From assembly GCF_002162375.1 (NCBI RefSeq), contig NZ_CP021425.1, positions 434,001 to 498,000 on the forward strand: a stretch of 64,000 bases of DNA, in the 5' to 3' direction. This document shows positions 43,453 to 52,560 of the stretch, piece after piece. Position numbers and translations under genes: made by a program. How positions within the stretch are numbered: position 1 is the stretch's first letter; every line of letters begins with the position of its first letter. The stretch is from Oleiphilus messinensis (GTDB lineage: Bacteria; Pseudomonadota; Gammaproteobacteria; Pseudomonadales; Oleiphilaceae). The notes under the pieces were generated by a model, which was not told the origin of the DNA, made no database searches, and worked only from the letters and a program-made list of their open reading frames with translations.

Positions 43453-43902
43453 ATGAAGCAAAAACTGTTGTTTTTATGCACCGGAAATTCCTGCCGGAGT
43501 CAGATGGCTGAAGCCTGGGGGAAAACTCTGTTGGCAGAGCAATACGAGTGTTATTCCGCCGGTATTGTCGCCCATGGAATGAACCCTAATGTTCAGCAGG
43601 TGATGTCTGAAGTGGGCGTGTCTCTGGACGGGCATTATTCGAAAACATTAGAGGATCTCAAGGATCCTGCAGGCCACAACATGGGGCTGGCGTTCGACTA
43701 CATCGTCACCGTATGTGACAATGCCGCGGAAAGCTGCCCGGTTTTACCGAACAGTGTAATTCATATTCACCACCCCTTCCCGGATCCCCCCCGGCTGGCA
43801 AAAGAAGCCGATAATGACGAGTCCCGGCTGGATTGCTATCGGCAGGTACGGGACCAGATTCGAGATTGGTTGAAGACGTCGCCGCTGTTGATGACCTCCT
43901 GA
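43453..43902 (+). CDS. arsC: thioredoxin-type arsenate reductase
   Basis: The 149-residue protein has the low-molecular-weight phosphatase loop LCTGNSCRS, with catalytic C9. It also has the redox pair C88 and C95 in VTVCDNAAESCP, spaced as in thioredoxin-linked ArsC (C82/C89 in Staphylococcus). It reduces arsenate to arsenite, the substrate of the ArsM encoded just upstream. The ending differs somewhat from Gram-positive ArsC (DPPRLAKEAD). GAGAGG lies eight bases before ATG 43453. A strong hairpin follows. Confidence 0.93.
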   Translation: MKQKLLFLCTGNSCRSQMAEAWGKTLLAEQYECYSAGIVAHGMNPNVQQVMSEVGVSLDGHYSKTLEDLKDPAGHNMGLAFDYIVTVCDNAAESCPVLPNSVIHIHHPFPDPPRLAKEADNDESRLDCYRQVRDQIRDWLKTSPLLMTS

Positions 43903-43948
43903 ACCGGTAGACTGACTGTTTGTTCGACTATGGTATTTTACTAAAGTT

Positions 43949-43982
43949 TGCAACATCCCGCCCTAATCGAGGGGATGTTGCA
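43949..43982. terminator. terminator-like hairpin between arsC and leuA
   Basis: A perfect eleven-base stem TGCAACATCCC/GGGATGTTGCA closes a 12-base loop between two converging genes. A second stem AACAAGCCGT/ACGGCTTGTT (43992-44023) covers the end of leuA. T runs are weak on both strands. Confidence 0.55.
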
Positions 43983-44003
43983 TCTGCGATTAACAAGCCG
44001 TGG

Positions 44004-45716
44004 CTAGCAGGCAACGGCTTGTTGGTGCTCCGCCAGGTATTGATTGGCTGCACAAAGCAAGGCATTGATGGAGGCGGTCATAATATCTTCATGAATTGCG
44101 GCACCACAATACAACTCCCCCGCGATACGAGCCTGCACATAGGCGATCGCATCCGCTTCTGTGCCGCTGGTACCATCTTTAATTGCGTGCTCAGAGTATT
44201 CCTGAACTACAATGTCAATGCCGAACTGCTGTTTCAGACCGTTTGCCAGAGCATCCAGACTGCCGTGACCGATACCATTCAGCTCGTTCATTTGGCCATC
44301 AATGAAAAGCTGGGCGTGTAACTCATCATGGGTCGTGCGTTTAACTTCAAAGGCACCAATGCAGACGGGCGCATTGTGATTGACATAGCGTTGATCAAAC
44401 AGCTGTCGAATTTGTGCGCCGGTGACTTCTCCACCGGATACCTCTGCAGCCTGTTGTACCATCGGGCTAAAGTCGATCTGTAACCAGCGGGGCAAAGCCA
44501 GCCCGTAATCCCGTTCCAGCATGTAAGCCACCCCGCCTTTGCCTGACTGGCTATTGACCCGGATAACTTCTTGATAACTCCGCCCGATATCCGCTGGATC
44601 AATCGGCAGGTAGGCGACGTTCCAGGCATCGCCTGTTTTGCGCTTGGCCAGACATTTCTTGATTGCATCCTGATGGCTACCGGAAAATGCCGTGTAGACC
44701 AATTCCCCTGCGTAGGGGTGTCTCGGGTGCACGGGCAGTTGCGTACATTCCCGCACGACCCGGATAATTTCATCCATATCACCCAGCTGCAATTCCGGGT
44801 CGATACCCTGGCTGTACAAGTTCATCGCCATCGTGATGATATCCATGTTACCGGTACGTTCACCATTCCCCATTAATGTACCTTCGACCCGGTCTGCGCC
44901 GGCCATCACGGCGAGTTCTGCCGCCGCCACAGCACAGCCCCGGTCATTGTGTGTGTGCACACTTAAGATAATGGCCTCGCGCCGTTCAACCTGGCGGTTA
45001 AACCACTCGATTTGGTCGGCGAAAATATTGGGCGTGGCCATTTCGACGGTGGCGGGCAAATTAATAATTACCGGGTTTTGTTTTGTGGGTTGCCAAATGG
45101 CTGTAACGGCATTGACGACGTCAACGGCGTAGTCCAGTTCGGTTCCCGTGAAACTCTCCGGAGAATACTGAAACACCCATTCTGTCTCCGGATACCGTGC
45201 CGCCTGTTCCTGTACTTTTTGTGCGCCCCGGATCGCAATATTTTTGATGCCCTCACGATCCATTTCAAAAACCTGTTGCCGTTGCACCGTCGAAGTCGAG
45301 TTGTACACATGGACGACTGCGCGATGCACACCACGAAGCGCGTCGAAAGTCCGTTCAATCAGTTCCGGACGTGCCTGGGTCAGTACCTGAATCGTGACGT
45401 CTTCGGGGATTTGTTCTGCCTCAATCAGCCAGCGCACAAAATCAAAATCCGGTTGAGATGCGGCCGGAAAGCCGACCTCGATCTCCTTGAAACCAATTTT
45501 AACCAACAGACTGAACATGAGCTTTTTCTGGGTGACCGACATGGGTTCGATAAGCGCCTGGTTCCCATCACGTAAGTCCACGCTGCACCACAGTGGCGCT
45601 GCAGTGATTTCCTGATCAGGCCACTGACGATCTGGCAGTGAAACTTTCGGAAACGGACGATACTTTTCGTGAGTGAAATTGGAAGTCTGGTTCGCATTAT
45701 CTTGGTCAGATTGCAT
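44004..45716 (-). CDS. leuA: 2-isopropylmalate synthase, yeast-type LeuA
   Basis: The enzyme of about 570 residues catalyses the first step of leucine synthesis. It has the HMGL-type barrel signature LRDGNQALIEPM, with the longer N-terminus (KYRPFPKVSLPDRQWP) of the yeast/actinobacterial LeuA class. The metal-binding His pair is in LSVHTHNDRGCAVAAAELA, and GTLMGNGERTGNMD follows. The C-terminal leucine-binding regulatory domain covers about 440-560. ATG 45716 is preceded by AAAAGGA; the frame also opens at 45725. An Lrp/AsnC gene is divergent, with a perfect 15-base palindrome between, so leucine-responsive control is likely. Confidence 0.95.
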   Translation of the reverse strand: MQSDQDNANQTSNFTHEKYRPFPKVSLPDRQWPDQEITAAPLWCSVDLRDGNQALIEPMSVTQKKLMFSLLVKIGFKEIEVGFPAASQPDFDFVRWLIEAEQIPEDVTIQVLTQARPELIERTFDALRGVHRAVVHVYNSTSTVQRQQVFEMDREGIKNIAIRGAQKVQEQAARYPETEWVFQYSPESFTGTELDYAVDVVNAVTAIWQPTKQNPVIINLPATVEMATPNIFADQIEWFNRQVERREAIILSVHTHNDRGCAVAAAELAVMAGADRVEGTLMGNGERTGNMDIITMAMNLYSQGIDPELQLGDMDEIIRVVRECTQLPVHPRHPYAGELVYTAFSGSHQDAIKKCLAKRKTGDAWNVAYLPIDPADIGRSYQEVIRVNSQSGKGGVAYMLERDYGLALPRWLQIDFSPMVQQAAEVSGGEVTGAQIRQLFDQRYVNHNAPVCIGAFEVKRTTHDELHAQLFIDGQMNELNGIGHGSLDALANGLKQQFGIDIVVQEYSEHAIKDGTSGTEADAIAYVQARIAGELYCGAAIHEDIMTASINALLCAANQYLAEHQQAVAC

Positions 45717-45799
45717 GTTGGTCATCCTTTTGGGTTTATTATTGCGTTCCCCGGGTGAGGGACTTGCTCGATACGGAAGACAGTATATCGTCAGTGATG

Positions 45800-45814
45800 C
45801 GCAATTAAATTGCG
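45800..45814. promoter_or_regulatory. perfect palindrome between leuA and the Lrp/AsnC gene
   Basis: CGCAATT-A-AATTGCG is a seven-base perfect dyad with one central base, 84 bases from leuA and about 120 bases from the regulator gene. Size and AT-rich centre suit an Lrp-type dimer. Confidence 0.5.
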
Positions 45815-45932
45815 AAAATGGCTATGAGTTTGGTATTTTGGCAATAAATATCTAATTATGCTCATATTTGGAGTGTATTATGCTAATTAATTCTATTTGT
45901 ATAGTGTGTATCACTTTTAATGGACTGGTGTG

Positions 45933-46409
45933 ATGATGAAACTGGACAAGTTAGATCGACGGATTCTCAGTGTGCTGCAAAAGAATGGAAATATCAGCAA
46001 TCTCGAACTCGCTGAAAAAGTGGGCCTGTCCCCCTCTCCTTGTTCAAGACGGGTCAAGCAGCTGGAAGACAACGGTATCATCAGCCGCTACGTCACATTG
46101 CTGGATCCGGCTAAACTGGATTTGAAGCTAACCGCGATTATTCAAATCAGCATGGACCGGCATACGCCGGATCGGTTCGAAAACTTCGAGGCGGAACTGG
46201 AATCGTACCCGGAAGTGATGTCCTGCTCCCTGATCACGGGTCAGGCAGCGGACTATCTGGTGGAGGTCTTGGTTCCCGATATGGAGCATTATCAAGAGTT
46301 TTTATTGGGCCGCCTGACCCGGATTCCGGGCGTCACCGGGGTTCATTCCAGCTTTGTACTGCGTAAAATTATCGATAGAACGGAAATTCCCCTGACTTAC
46401 TTAGGGTGA
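45933..46409 (+). CDS. Lrp/AsnC-family transcriptional regulator
   Basis: The 158-residue protein has the N-terminal helix-turn-helix (LDKLDRRILSVLQKNGNISNLELAEKVGLSPSPCSRRVKQLEDNGIISRY). The C-terminal RAM effector domain (LDLKLTAIIQISMDR, EVMSCSLITGQAADYLVEVLVPD, IPGVTGVHSSFVLRKI) completes the Lrp layout. Amino acids bind such domains. GGA lies eight bases before ATG 45933; GTG 45930 and ATG 45936 are alternatives. It is divergent from leuA, which is its most likely target. Its last nine bases overlap the end of the convergent methyltransferase gene. Confidence 0.93.
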   Translation: MMKLDKLDRRILSVLQKNGNISNLELAEKVGLSPSPCSRRVKQLEDNGIISRYVTLLDPAKLDLKLTAIIQISMDRHTPDRFENFEAELESYPEVMSCSLITGQAADYLVEVLVPDMEHYQEFLLGRLTRIPGVTGVHSSFVLRKIIDRTEIPLTYLG

Positions 46410-47240
46410 GCGGTGCGCAACAGTATCATTGATTTTACCCCAGACGACTCGGGTTCGCGTTCCAGATTGAATATAGCCGGTGGCGTCCAGATACGGGGTC
46501 ATCAAGCTTGCGATATCCCGGTCAAACGACTGCGCATCAGCTGCTGTCATGTTGTCCCGGCTGAGTCCAAAGCGGCTGTGCAGCTGTTCAATGAATTCCG
46601 TTAGTGTTTGGCTGAGTGGCTCTGCGGATGTCATTTTGTCACCCGTGGGATGAAAGTAACGCTGCTGTGTGATTAATTCAACGAGATCGTACGAGATATA
46701 GTCGTCGCAGGTGTGGTATCGGGTAACGATATCGTTGAGCTCATCGCGCCAGGGTTCTCGAGCAGGGTGGCGGGAGAGTAAGGCCAATCTACCGCAGGGG
46801 TCAATGATTTCCGCGAAGCGGGGGAAAACTTGATCCCACGGCATCCAGTGTAAACTTTCTCCCGCAGTGATCAGACCATAGGGTCCTTGAAGCGGGGCAT
46901 CTTCGATGGAAGCGGTAATCCAGTTCAAATTCGGTTGCATTCCACCGGGTCGCTGTTGACCCATTTGAATGAGCGTATCTGACATATCCACTGCATCCAC
47001 GGGACAGCGTTCAGCCAGGGGGATGCTCAGGTCACCGGGACCACAGCCAACATCCAGCGCCGTTGGTGCGGATGGGGGCAGCAGCGATTCCAGAATATCG
47101 AGAGCGGCTTGAGTGTAGTGTGCACGATGTGAATAGGCAGAACGCGTTGCCGGGTTGGAGAATTCCCAGGCGTTTTCAGTTGTCAGAAAGTCTGGCTTTT
47201 CGACCAGGGGACTTGGGGGACGGGATCGATCTTCGGACAT
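46401..47240 (-). CDS. class I SAM-dependent methyltransferase
   Basis: This 279-residue protein has the SAM-binding motif ALDVGCGPGDLSIPLAERC at about residue 60. It also has VDAVDMSDTLIQMGQQR (acidic motif II), ITAGESLHWMPWDQVFP and a late RLALLSRHPARE strand. The pattern AGESLHWM is common in small-molecule methyltransferases of the methyltransferase-11 group, so the target is probably a metabolite, but it is not identifiable. ATG 47240 has GGAG seven bases upstream. serC lies upstream on the same strand after about 100 bases; a shared transcript is possible. Confidence 0.85.
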   Translation of the reverse strand: MSEDRSRPPSPLVEKPDFLTTENAWEFSNPATRSAYSHRAHYTQAALDILESLLPPSAPTALDVGCGPGDLSIPLAERCPVDAVDMSDTLIQMGQQRPGGMQPNLNWITASIEDAPLQGPYGLITAGESLHWMPWDQVFPRFAEIIDPCGRLALLSRHPAREPWRDELNDIVTRYHTCDDYISYDLVELITQQRYFHPTGDKMTSAEPLSQTLTEFIEQLHSRFGLSRDNMTAADAQSFDRDIASLMTPYLDATGYIQSGTRTRVVWGKINDTVAHRSP

Positions 47241-47348
47241 GGGTGACTCCGTTTGGTTGATTTCACCCACGGGAACGCGAGGTTTCGCGAACCCGTGGCC
47301 TTACTAAGTCAAGCCGTCCAGGAAATGTATTGTCGTTTTGGCCTTGCC

Positions 47349-48488
47349 TCAGGCGTTTTGACTCACCTCATGATAGGCCCATTCCAGCCAAGGCATCAAT
47401 GCTTCAACATCACTGGCCTCGACTGTGCTGCCACACCAGATTCGAATGCCGGCAGGCGCATCCCGGTAGGAACCGATGTCATAGGCGACTTGTTCGCTTT
47501 CCAGTAATTTTGTCATCGTTTTTACTTTGTCGTCCGGCAAGTCAAGGCTCAGACAAACACTGGTATTGGAACGTGTTGCTTCATTTGCCGCAAGGAACGA
47601 AATCCATGGCTTTTGAGCGACAAACTCTTCAATGACGGCCAGATTCTGTTTAGATTTGGCGATACAGGCGTTCGCCCCGCCAAGCGTATCGACCCAGTTC
47701 AAGGCATCCAGATAGTCGGCAACACACAGCATGGATGGCGTGTTGATCGTTTCGCCGACAAATATGCCATCAATCAGTTTTCCACCTTTGGTCATGCGGA
47801 ATATCTTTGGCATGGGCCACGGTGGTGTATAGCTTTCCAGACGTTCTACCGCTCTCGGGCTGAGAATCAGCATTCCGTGAGCCCCTTCGCCCCCGAGAAC
47901 CTTCTGCCAGCTGAAGGTAATCACATCAAGCTTGTCCCATGGCATTTCCATGGCAAATACAGCAGAGGTTGCATCACAAATGGTTAACCCGGTGCGCTGG
48001 TCGCTAATCCAGTCCGCATTGGGTACTTTTACTCCAGAGGTGGTGCCATTCCAGGTGAAGACCACATCATGGTCGGGGTTAGCCTGGCTCAAGTCCGGCA
48101 GGTGGCCGTAGTCTGCTTCATAGGTTTGGACATTGTCCAGTTTTAACTGCTTGACGATGTCGGTCACCCAGGTTTTGCCAAAGGACTCCCAAGCAAAAAT
48201 ATCAACGGGGCGTGCGCCAAGCATAGACCACATTGTCATTTCCATGGCCCCCGTGTCCGAGGCCGGTACAACGCCGACACGATAGCCTTCGGGCAGACCG
48301 AGAAGCCGGGCCGTATCCTCGCAGGCCTTGCGAAGCGCTTTTTTGCCCAGGGAAGAGCGGTGCGAGCGACCCAGAGTTTCGATATCAAGCTGATTGACTT
48401 GATAGCCGGGACGTTTACTGCATGGGCCTGAGGAGAAGTTGGGGTTGGACGGTTTAATGTTGGGAGCCATAGGTTTTATCATCATCAA
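47349..48488 (-). CDS. serC: phosphoserine aminotransferase
   Basis: The protein, up to 379 residues, matches the alphaproteobacterial/archaeal-type SerC (the TIGR01365 kind). It starts with [14 protein letters not shown] and has the PLP-lysine in [35 protein letters not shown] and [16 protein letters not shown] are also typical. It makes phosphoserine from 3-phosphohydroxypyruvate in serine synthesis. The start is uncertain: ATG 48488, 48482 and 48470 (MAPNIKP) are in frame and none has a clear ribosome-binding site. This type is less common in gammaproteobacteria than the enteric SerC. Confidence 0.9.
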   Translation of the reverse strand: MMMIKPMAPNIKPSNPNFSSGPCSKRPGYQVNQLDIETLGRSHRSSLGKKALRKACEDTARLLGLPEGYRVGVVPASDTGAMEMTMWSMLGARPVDIFAWESFGKTWVTDIVKQLKLDNVQTYEADYGHLPDLSQANPDHDVVFTWNGTTSGVKVPNADWISDQRTGLTICDATSAVFAMEMPWDKLDVITFSWQKVLGGEGAHGMLILSPRAVERLESYTPPWPMPKIFRMTKGGKLIDGIFVGETINTPSMLCVADYLDALNWVDTLGGANACIAKSKQNLAVIEEFVAQKPWISFLAANEATRSNTSVCLSLDLPDDKVKTMTKLLESEQVAYDIGSYRDAPAGIRIWCGSTVEASDVEALMPWLEWAYHEVSQNA

Positions 48489-48617
48489 ATCGGATAGGGT
48501 AATGAACTGCGTGGAATGTAGATGATTCAGGCCCGGTCGTCAACAGACTGAGCTGAGGGACCGTTTTCCCTGGATATGAATTTTTCGATAGCATCATCAG
48601 TTTTGCGGGTTGCGCCC

Positions 48618-48648
48618 CGTCCCCCTTTGATCCAGTCAAAGGGGGACG
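48618..48648. terminator. perfect 13-bp hairpin between serC and the cytochrome gene
   Basis: CGTCCCCCTTTGA and TCAAAGGGGGACG pair perfectly around the loop TCCAG. It lies 98 bases past the end of the cytochrome gene on the minus strand and before serC. No T run follows, so it may be a terminator of another kind or a dispersed hairpin repeat. Confidence 0.5.
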
Positions 48649-48745
48649 ATTGCGAATTCACGGGTTTCTGGATGCGCGCTAACAATTAAGTGTGCGAAGA
48701 AACGACAGGTTTGTGAAACGACGGTCGCAAGGGATGCTGGTTTTT

Positions 48746-49093
48746 TCAGGGGGTCTCAACCTGACTAACCATGTACCCGACCGCCAAACGAATTTCAGCA
48801 TCACTCAGATTGGCATTACCACCCCGGGCCGGCATCATGTTGAAACCGTTGGATGCATGCTCTACCAGCGTATCCATCCCTTGCGCAATGCGAGGGCTCC
48901 AGGCTTTGTGGTTGCCGATCATCGGCGCTCCATTGATGCCCTGACCATGGCACACGAAACAGTTGGCTTTCACAATGTCCTGACCCTGCTTTAACTCCGG
49001 GCTTAGTTTTGGGGGCTCAGGTTCGGAGTCGGAGCAGGCCGTTATGCCCATCGTCAGTGCAGCGATTGAAACTAATGTTTGGATTCGGGTCAT
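48746..49093 (-). CDS. cytochrome c5-like lipoprotein
   Basis: This 115-residue protein has a signal peptide ending in the lipobox-like ITAC at about residue 20. One haem-binding motif CFVCH lies at about 45. The distal Met is probably in GFNMMPARGGNANLSDAEI, the class I cytochrome c5 pattern. It should be a membrane-tethered periplasmic electron carrier. AGGAAA lies before ATG 49093. It is divergent from the hybrid kinase gene, and no oxidase gene is adjacent. Confidence 0.9.
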   Translation of the reverse strand: MTRIQTLVSIAALTMGITACSDSEPEPPKLSPELKQGQDIVKANCFVCHGQGINGAPMIGNHKAWSPRIAQGMDTLVEHASNGFNMMPARGGNANLSDAEIRLAVGYMVSQVETP

Positions 49094-49298
49094 AGCGTGT
49101 TTCCTACTCCATCGTTTTACCGGATTTTAAGTACAAGCTGCTAAATACATGCCAAGCGAAGGCGCTAACTCGAGGGGAGCGACAATAAATACTGGCGAGT
49201 CACGCAATAATTGGCTAATTCTAAATATGGTCAGATTTTCCTGCTGCCCATTAGGCGTTGGTGCATTGGGGTGCCAAGCCTGTCACCGGAGTGCGATC

Positions 49299-52200
49299 AT
49301 GGTTGAGACGGCAATGCCCAGACTGGAATGGATTATTCATCAGGTGCACCAGGCACAACAGATTTATGCGTCGAATCGAAATGAGCACGATGCCTTCTGT
49401 ACACTACTGGGTTCGATACTGCGTGACGTCACTGGCATGGACGGTGGCTTTATCGCAGAGTTAACCGGCCCGTTTCAGGATGGGATCTATAAAATCAAAT
49501 GCCAGGGCATTATTCCCTCTGTTAAGAACAATTCCGCGCGGGTTGCGTCTCACCAAGATTATTTTCAGCCGATCCTGAGCAAAAAGAATACAGGACATCT
49601 GCCCGTTTGGGACATCAAGCCTGAGACGGTTTGCTGGAAAACCATCCTGCACAGTCAATTGCCATACGCTACCTGGGCGACAGCAACGGAGCTGGGTTTC
49701 CCTTCGGATCTGAATGTACCTGAAGAAGTAACCGGATGGCGAGTCGAACCCATTCTGACGGGGGCTCAAATCGTCGGTATTGTGTGTCTCTGGGGGAATA
49801 ATAAGCGGGAAGATGAATTTCCCGACAAAATGATGGCGATGATGTTGTCCACAGTCGCGTTGATTCAGATGGATGTGCGTGATCGCCGGAATATGGAAGA
49901 GGCCAGTTTGATGCTGGCCAAGGCAAATTTACGCCTTGCCTTTCAGCGCTCGGCTCTGGACGAACATGCGATTGTTTCCCTGACGGATAAAGCGGGTGTG
50001 ATCACCTATGTCAATAAAAAATTCTGTGAGATCAGTGGCTATACAGAGCGTGAGCTCATCGGCAAAAAACACAACATTATAAACTCCGGGCACCACAGCA
50101 GCGCTTTTTTTACCCGGATGTGGGCGAAAATCAGTTCCGGAGATTGTTGGCAGGGTGAAATCTGTAATGTGCGCAAGGATGGAGAATTGTATTGGGTTGC
50201 CACAACCATTGTCCCGAATGTTGAGCCGGGGCGCGGGATTATTGAATATATTTCGATTCGTACCGATATTACCCAGCTGAAACTGATGGAGCAAAAGCTG
50301 AGTCGTGAATCGAGCCTGCTGCGTGCAGTGGTGGACTCCATCGTGGATGGCATTGTTGCCTGCGATTCAGATGGCCGGGCTTCGTTTGCAAACCCCGCTG
50401 CTCAGCGTATGCTCGGCATGTTGGGTTCGGACACTGCTGCGGAAGCCTGGGCGCAGTCCAAATATCTGTTTTACCCGGAAAGTGACCGGGCTTTGAGCGG
50501 CTCTGATGGGCCCTTGGCAAAGGTGTTCTCCGGTGAGGAGCAGGTTTCAGCCTTTCATGTGGTTCGTGTACCGGGGACTGAAGAAAAACTGGTTCGAAGT
50601 GCGGGTCGTGTCTTACGGGATGAACACCGTCATGTCATTGGCGGTCTGTTAACCATCCATGATATGACCGCCAAGCGTCGCTCCGAGGAAATCATCGTCA
50701 ATATAGCCCAGGCGTTGTCAGCGTCCCCCCATGATGCATTTTTCGAAACGCTGGTGGCTTCAATCGGTTCCCAGCTCAATATAGATTATGTATTAATCGG
50801 CACTTATGATTCAGACTTGGGCAAGGTCAGTGTCCTGGCCAGCACATTGCCGGGAGACTGCGCGGCCCTCAGCTATTCCATCGCCGATACGCCCTGTGAG
50901 CTGGTCGTGGGGATTGAGGGCCAACCGGGAACACCGGGTTCCGTGTTGATTAGTCGGGATGTCATGCGCCGATTTCCGAAAGATCAGGATTTGGTGGATC
51001 TTGAAATCGAGGCGTACATTGGGGCACCGATTATCCAGCAATCCGGCGGCGCATTGGGGGTTTTAGCGGCCTTGTACCGAAGGCCGATAGAGCATGGAGC
51101 AATCGAGAAAACCATACTGGAAGTTTATGCGGGTATCGCGGCTCGGGAGTTGGAGCGACGGCAATACGAAAAGGAGCAGCAAGCATTGCAGCAACAGCTC
51201 CTTGTTTCTCAAAAAATGGAAGCGATGGGCCAGTTGAGTGGCGGTATCGCCCATGATTTCAATAATCTGCTGGGGATCATTCTGGGGAATCTGGATCTGC
51301 TCGAAGCGAAAGTTGAAACTGAACAAACCCGGAAGTACATCGAGAAAGCCATTAAAGCATGCGAACGGGGTAGTGAAATGACGCGTCGCTTGTTAGCGCT
51401 TTCCAAACGACGTGACTCGGGGCCGGCGGCACCGCTGGATCTGAATAATTCAATTCATCAGGTTTTTGATTTATTACAAAAATCCCTGACCGGCAGTATT
51501 GTCACCGAGTTGTTGTTAGATGACGCATTGTGGCTGGTGGAGATTCGCCCCGGTGAATTGGAGAACATATTAATTAACCTGGCCATTAACTCTCGGGATG
51601 CTATGCCCATGGGGGGGACTATCACGCTCAGTTCCATGAATATTGTGTTGGACGAGTTTAATGCACAGTCGCTTCCACTGGCTCCAGGGTATTATGTTTA
51701 CCTTGAATTCGCCGATAGCGGGGAGGGGATTTCCAACGAACATCTGGCCCACATATTCGAGCCATTTTATACAACCAAAAGTGCAGGGGGGGGCACCGGG
51801 CTTGGCTTGGCGATGGTTTTTATGACCGTAAAGCAGCGCGGTGGTTATGTTTCAGCAACATCGCAATTGGGTTGCGGTACCACTTTCAGTATCTGGTTTC
51901 CTGCTGTGACGAAACCGGATCTCGCCGCAACGACGCCAGTCTCCGCAACTGCGGAAACGGCATTGGTGGGAAAATTGATTTTGATTGTCGATGATGAGGA
52001 AGAAATTCGCACGATGTTGTCGACTATTTTGAGTCAGGCGGGTTGCCAGGTGGTTGCGGTGCAGGATTTCGTAGATGCTGAGCTGGCGTTACGGAAACAT
52101 GACTTTGATCTGATTATCACCGACGTGATTCTACCCGGTTCGCAAGATGGTATCTCCTGGGCACGTCAAGTGGGTGAGCAGCGTAAGTCCGTCAAAATCA

Positions 52201-52364
52201 TCCTGATGAGTGGCTATAATGCCGCCTTTTACGATGAGCAGCAGTTAAAAGCGCTGGAATTTCCCTACCTTACAAAACCTTTTCGCCGTAGAGATGTTCT
52301 GCAGCAAATCCAGAACGCCTTGTATTCTGTCCCGAATACATCGCCTCCGGTTCCAGGCAAATAG
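49299..52364 (+). CDS. hybrid sensor histidine kinase with PAS, GAF and receiver domains
   Basis: From ATG 49299 the protein has 1021 residues and no membrane segment. A GAF-like domain (about 25-200) and a PAS domain (about 215-335: AIVSLTDKAGVITYVNKKFCEISGY, DITQLK) come first. A second PAS (about 340-460) and a GAF domain (about 465-620) follow. The HisKA domain has its His in SGGIAHDFNNLLGIILG (about 640-700) and the HATPase holds NLAINSRDAMP, FADSGEGIS and GGGTGLGLAM. The C-terminal receiver (about 890-1005) has IVDDEEEIRTML, the Asp in IITDVILPG and LTKPF. GGAG lies seven bases before ATG 49299; a longer frame opens at 49149 without a site. No response-regulator gene is beside it. Confidence 0.93.
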   Translation: MVETAMPRLEWIIHQVHQAQQIYASNRNEHDAFCTLLGSILRDVTGMDGGFIAELTGPFQDGIYKIKCQGIIPSVKNNSARVASHQDYFQPILSKKNTGHLPVWDIKPETVCWKTILHSQLPYATWATATELGFPSDLNVPEEVTGWRVEPILTGAQIVGIVCLWGNNKREDEFPDKMMAMMLSTVALIQMDVRDRRNMEEASLMLAKANLRLAFQRSALDEHAIVSLTDKAGVITYVNKKFCEISGYTERELIGKKHNIINSGHHSSAFFTRMWAKISSGDCWQGEICNVRKDGELYWVATTIVPNVEPGRGIIEYISIRTDITQLKLMEQKLSRESSLLRAVVDSIVDGIVACDSDGRASFANPAAQRMLGMLGSDTAAEAWAQSKYLFYPESDRALSGSDGPLAKVFSGEEQVSAFHVVRVPGTEEKLVRSAGRVLRDEHRHVIGGLLTIHDMTAKRRSEEIIVNIAQALSASPHDAFFETLVASIGSQLNIDYVLIGTYDSDLGKVSVLASTLPGDCAALSYSIADTPCELVVGIEGQPGTPGSVLISRDVMRRFPKDQDLVDLEIEAYIGAPIIQQSGGALGVLAALYRRPIEHGAIEKTILEVYAGIAARELERRQYEKEQQALQQQLLVSQKMEAMGQLSGGIAHDFNNLLGIILGNLDLLEAKVETEQTRKYIEKAIKACERGSEMTRRLLALSKRRDSGPAAPLDLNNSIHQVFDLLQKSLTGSIVTELLLDDALWLVEIRPGELENILINLAINSRDAMPMGGTITLSSMNIVLDEFNAQSLPLAPGYYVYLEFADSGEGISNEHLAHIFEPFYTTKSAGGGTGLGLAMVFMTVKQRGGYVSATSQLGCGTTFSIWFPAVTKPDLAATTPVSATAETALVGKLILIVDDEEEIRTMLSTILSQAGCQVVAVQDFVDAELALRKHDFDLIITDVILPGSQDGISWARQVGEQRKSVKIILMSGYNAAFYDEQQLKALEFPYLTKPFRRRDVLQQIQNALYSVPNTSPPVPGK

Positions 52365-52560
52365 CCGTCGATTGCAAATTCGGCTCGTCGGTTTCAGGTA
52401 GCTGAGTGTTAATCGTGTCAAATTTTGCACGATTACTGTACGGATATGGATCGCAAACGCTATTTTTTATTAACGTGATAGAATATCATCTTTTCTGATA
52501 GCCAATATCACTGTGCAGAACATTGCTAAGGCACTCACACGATGAACAGGGGAAGGAAAC

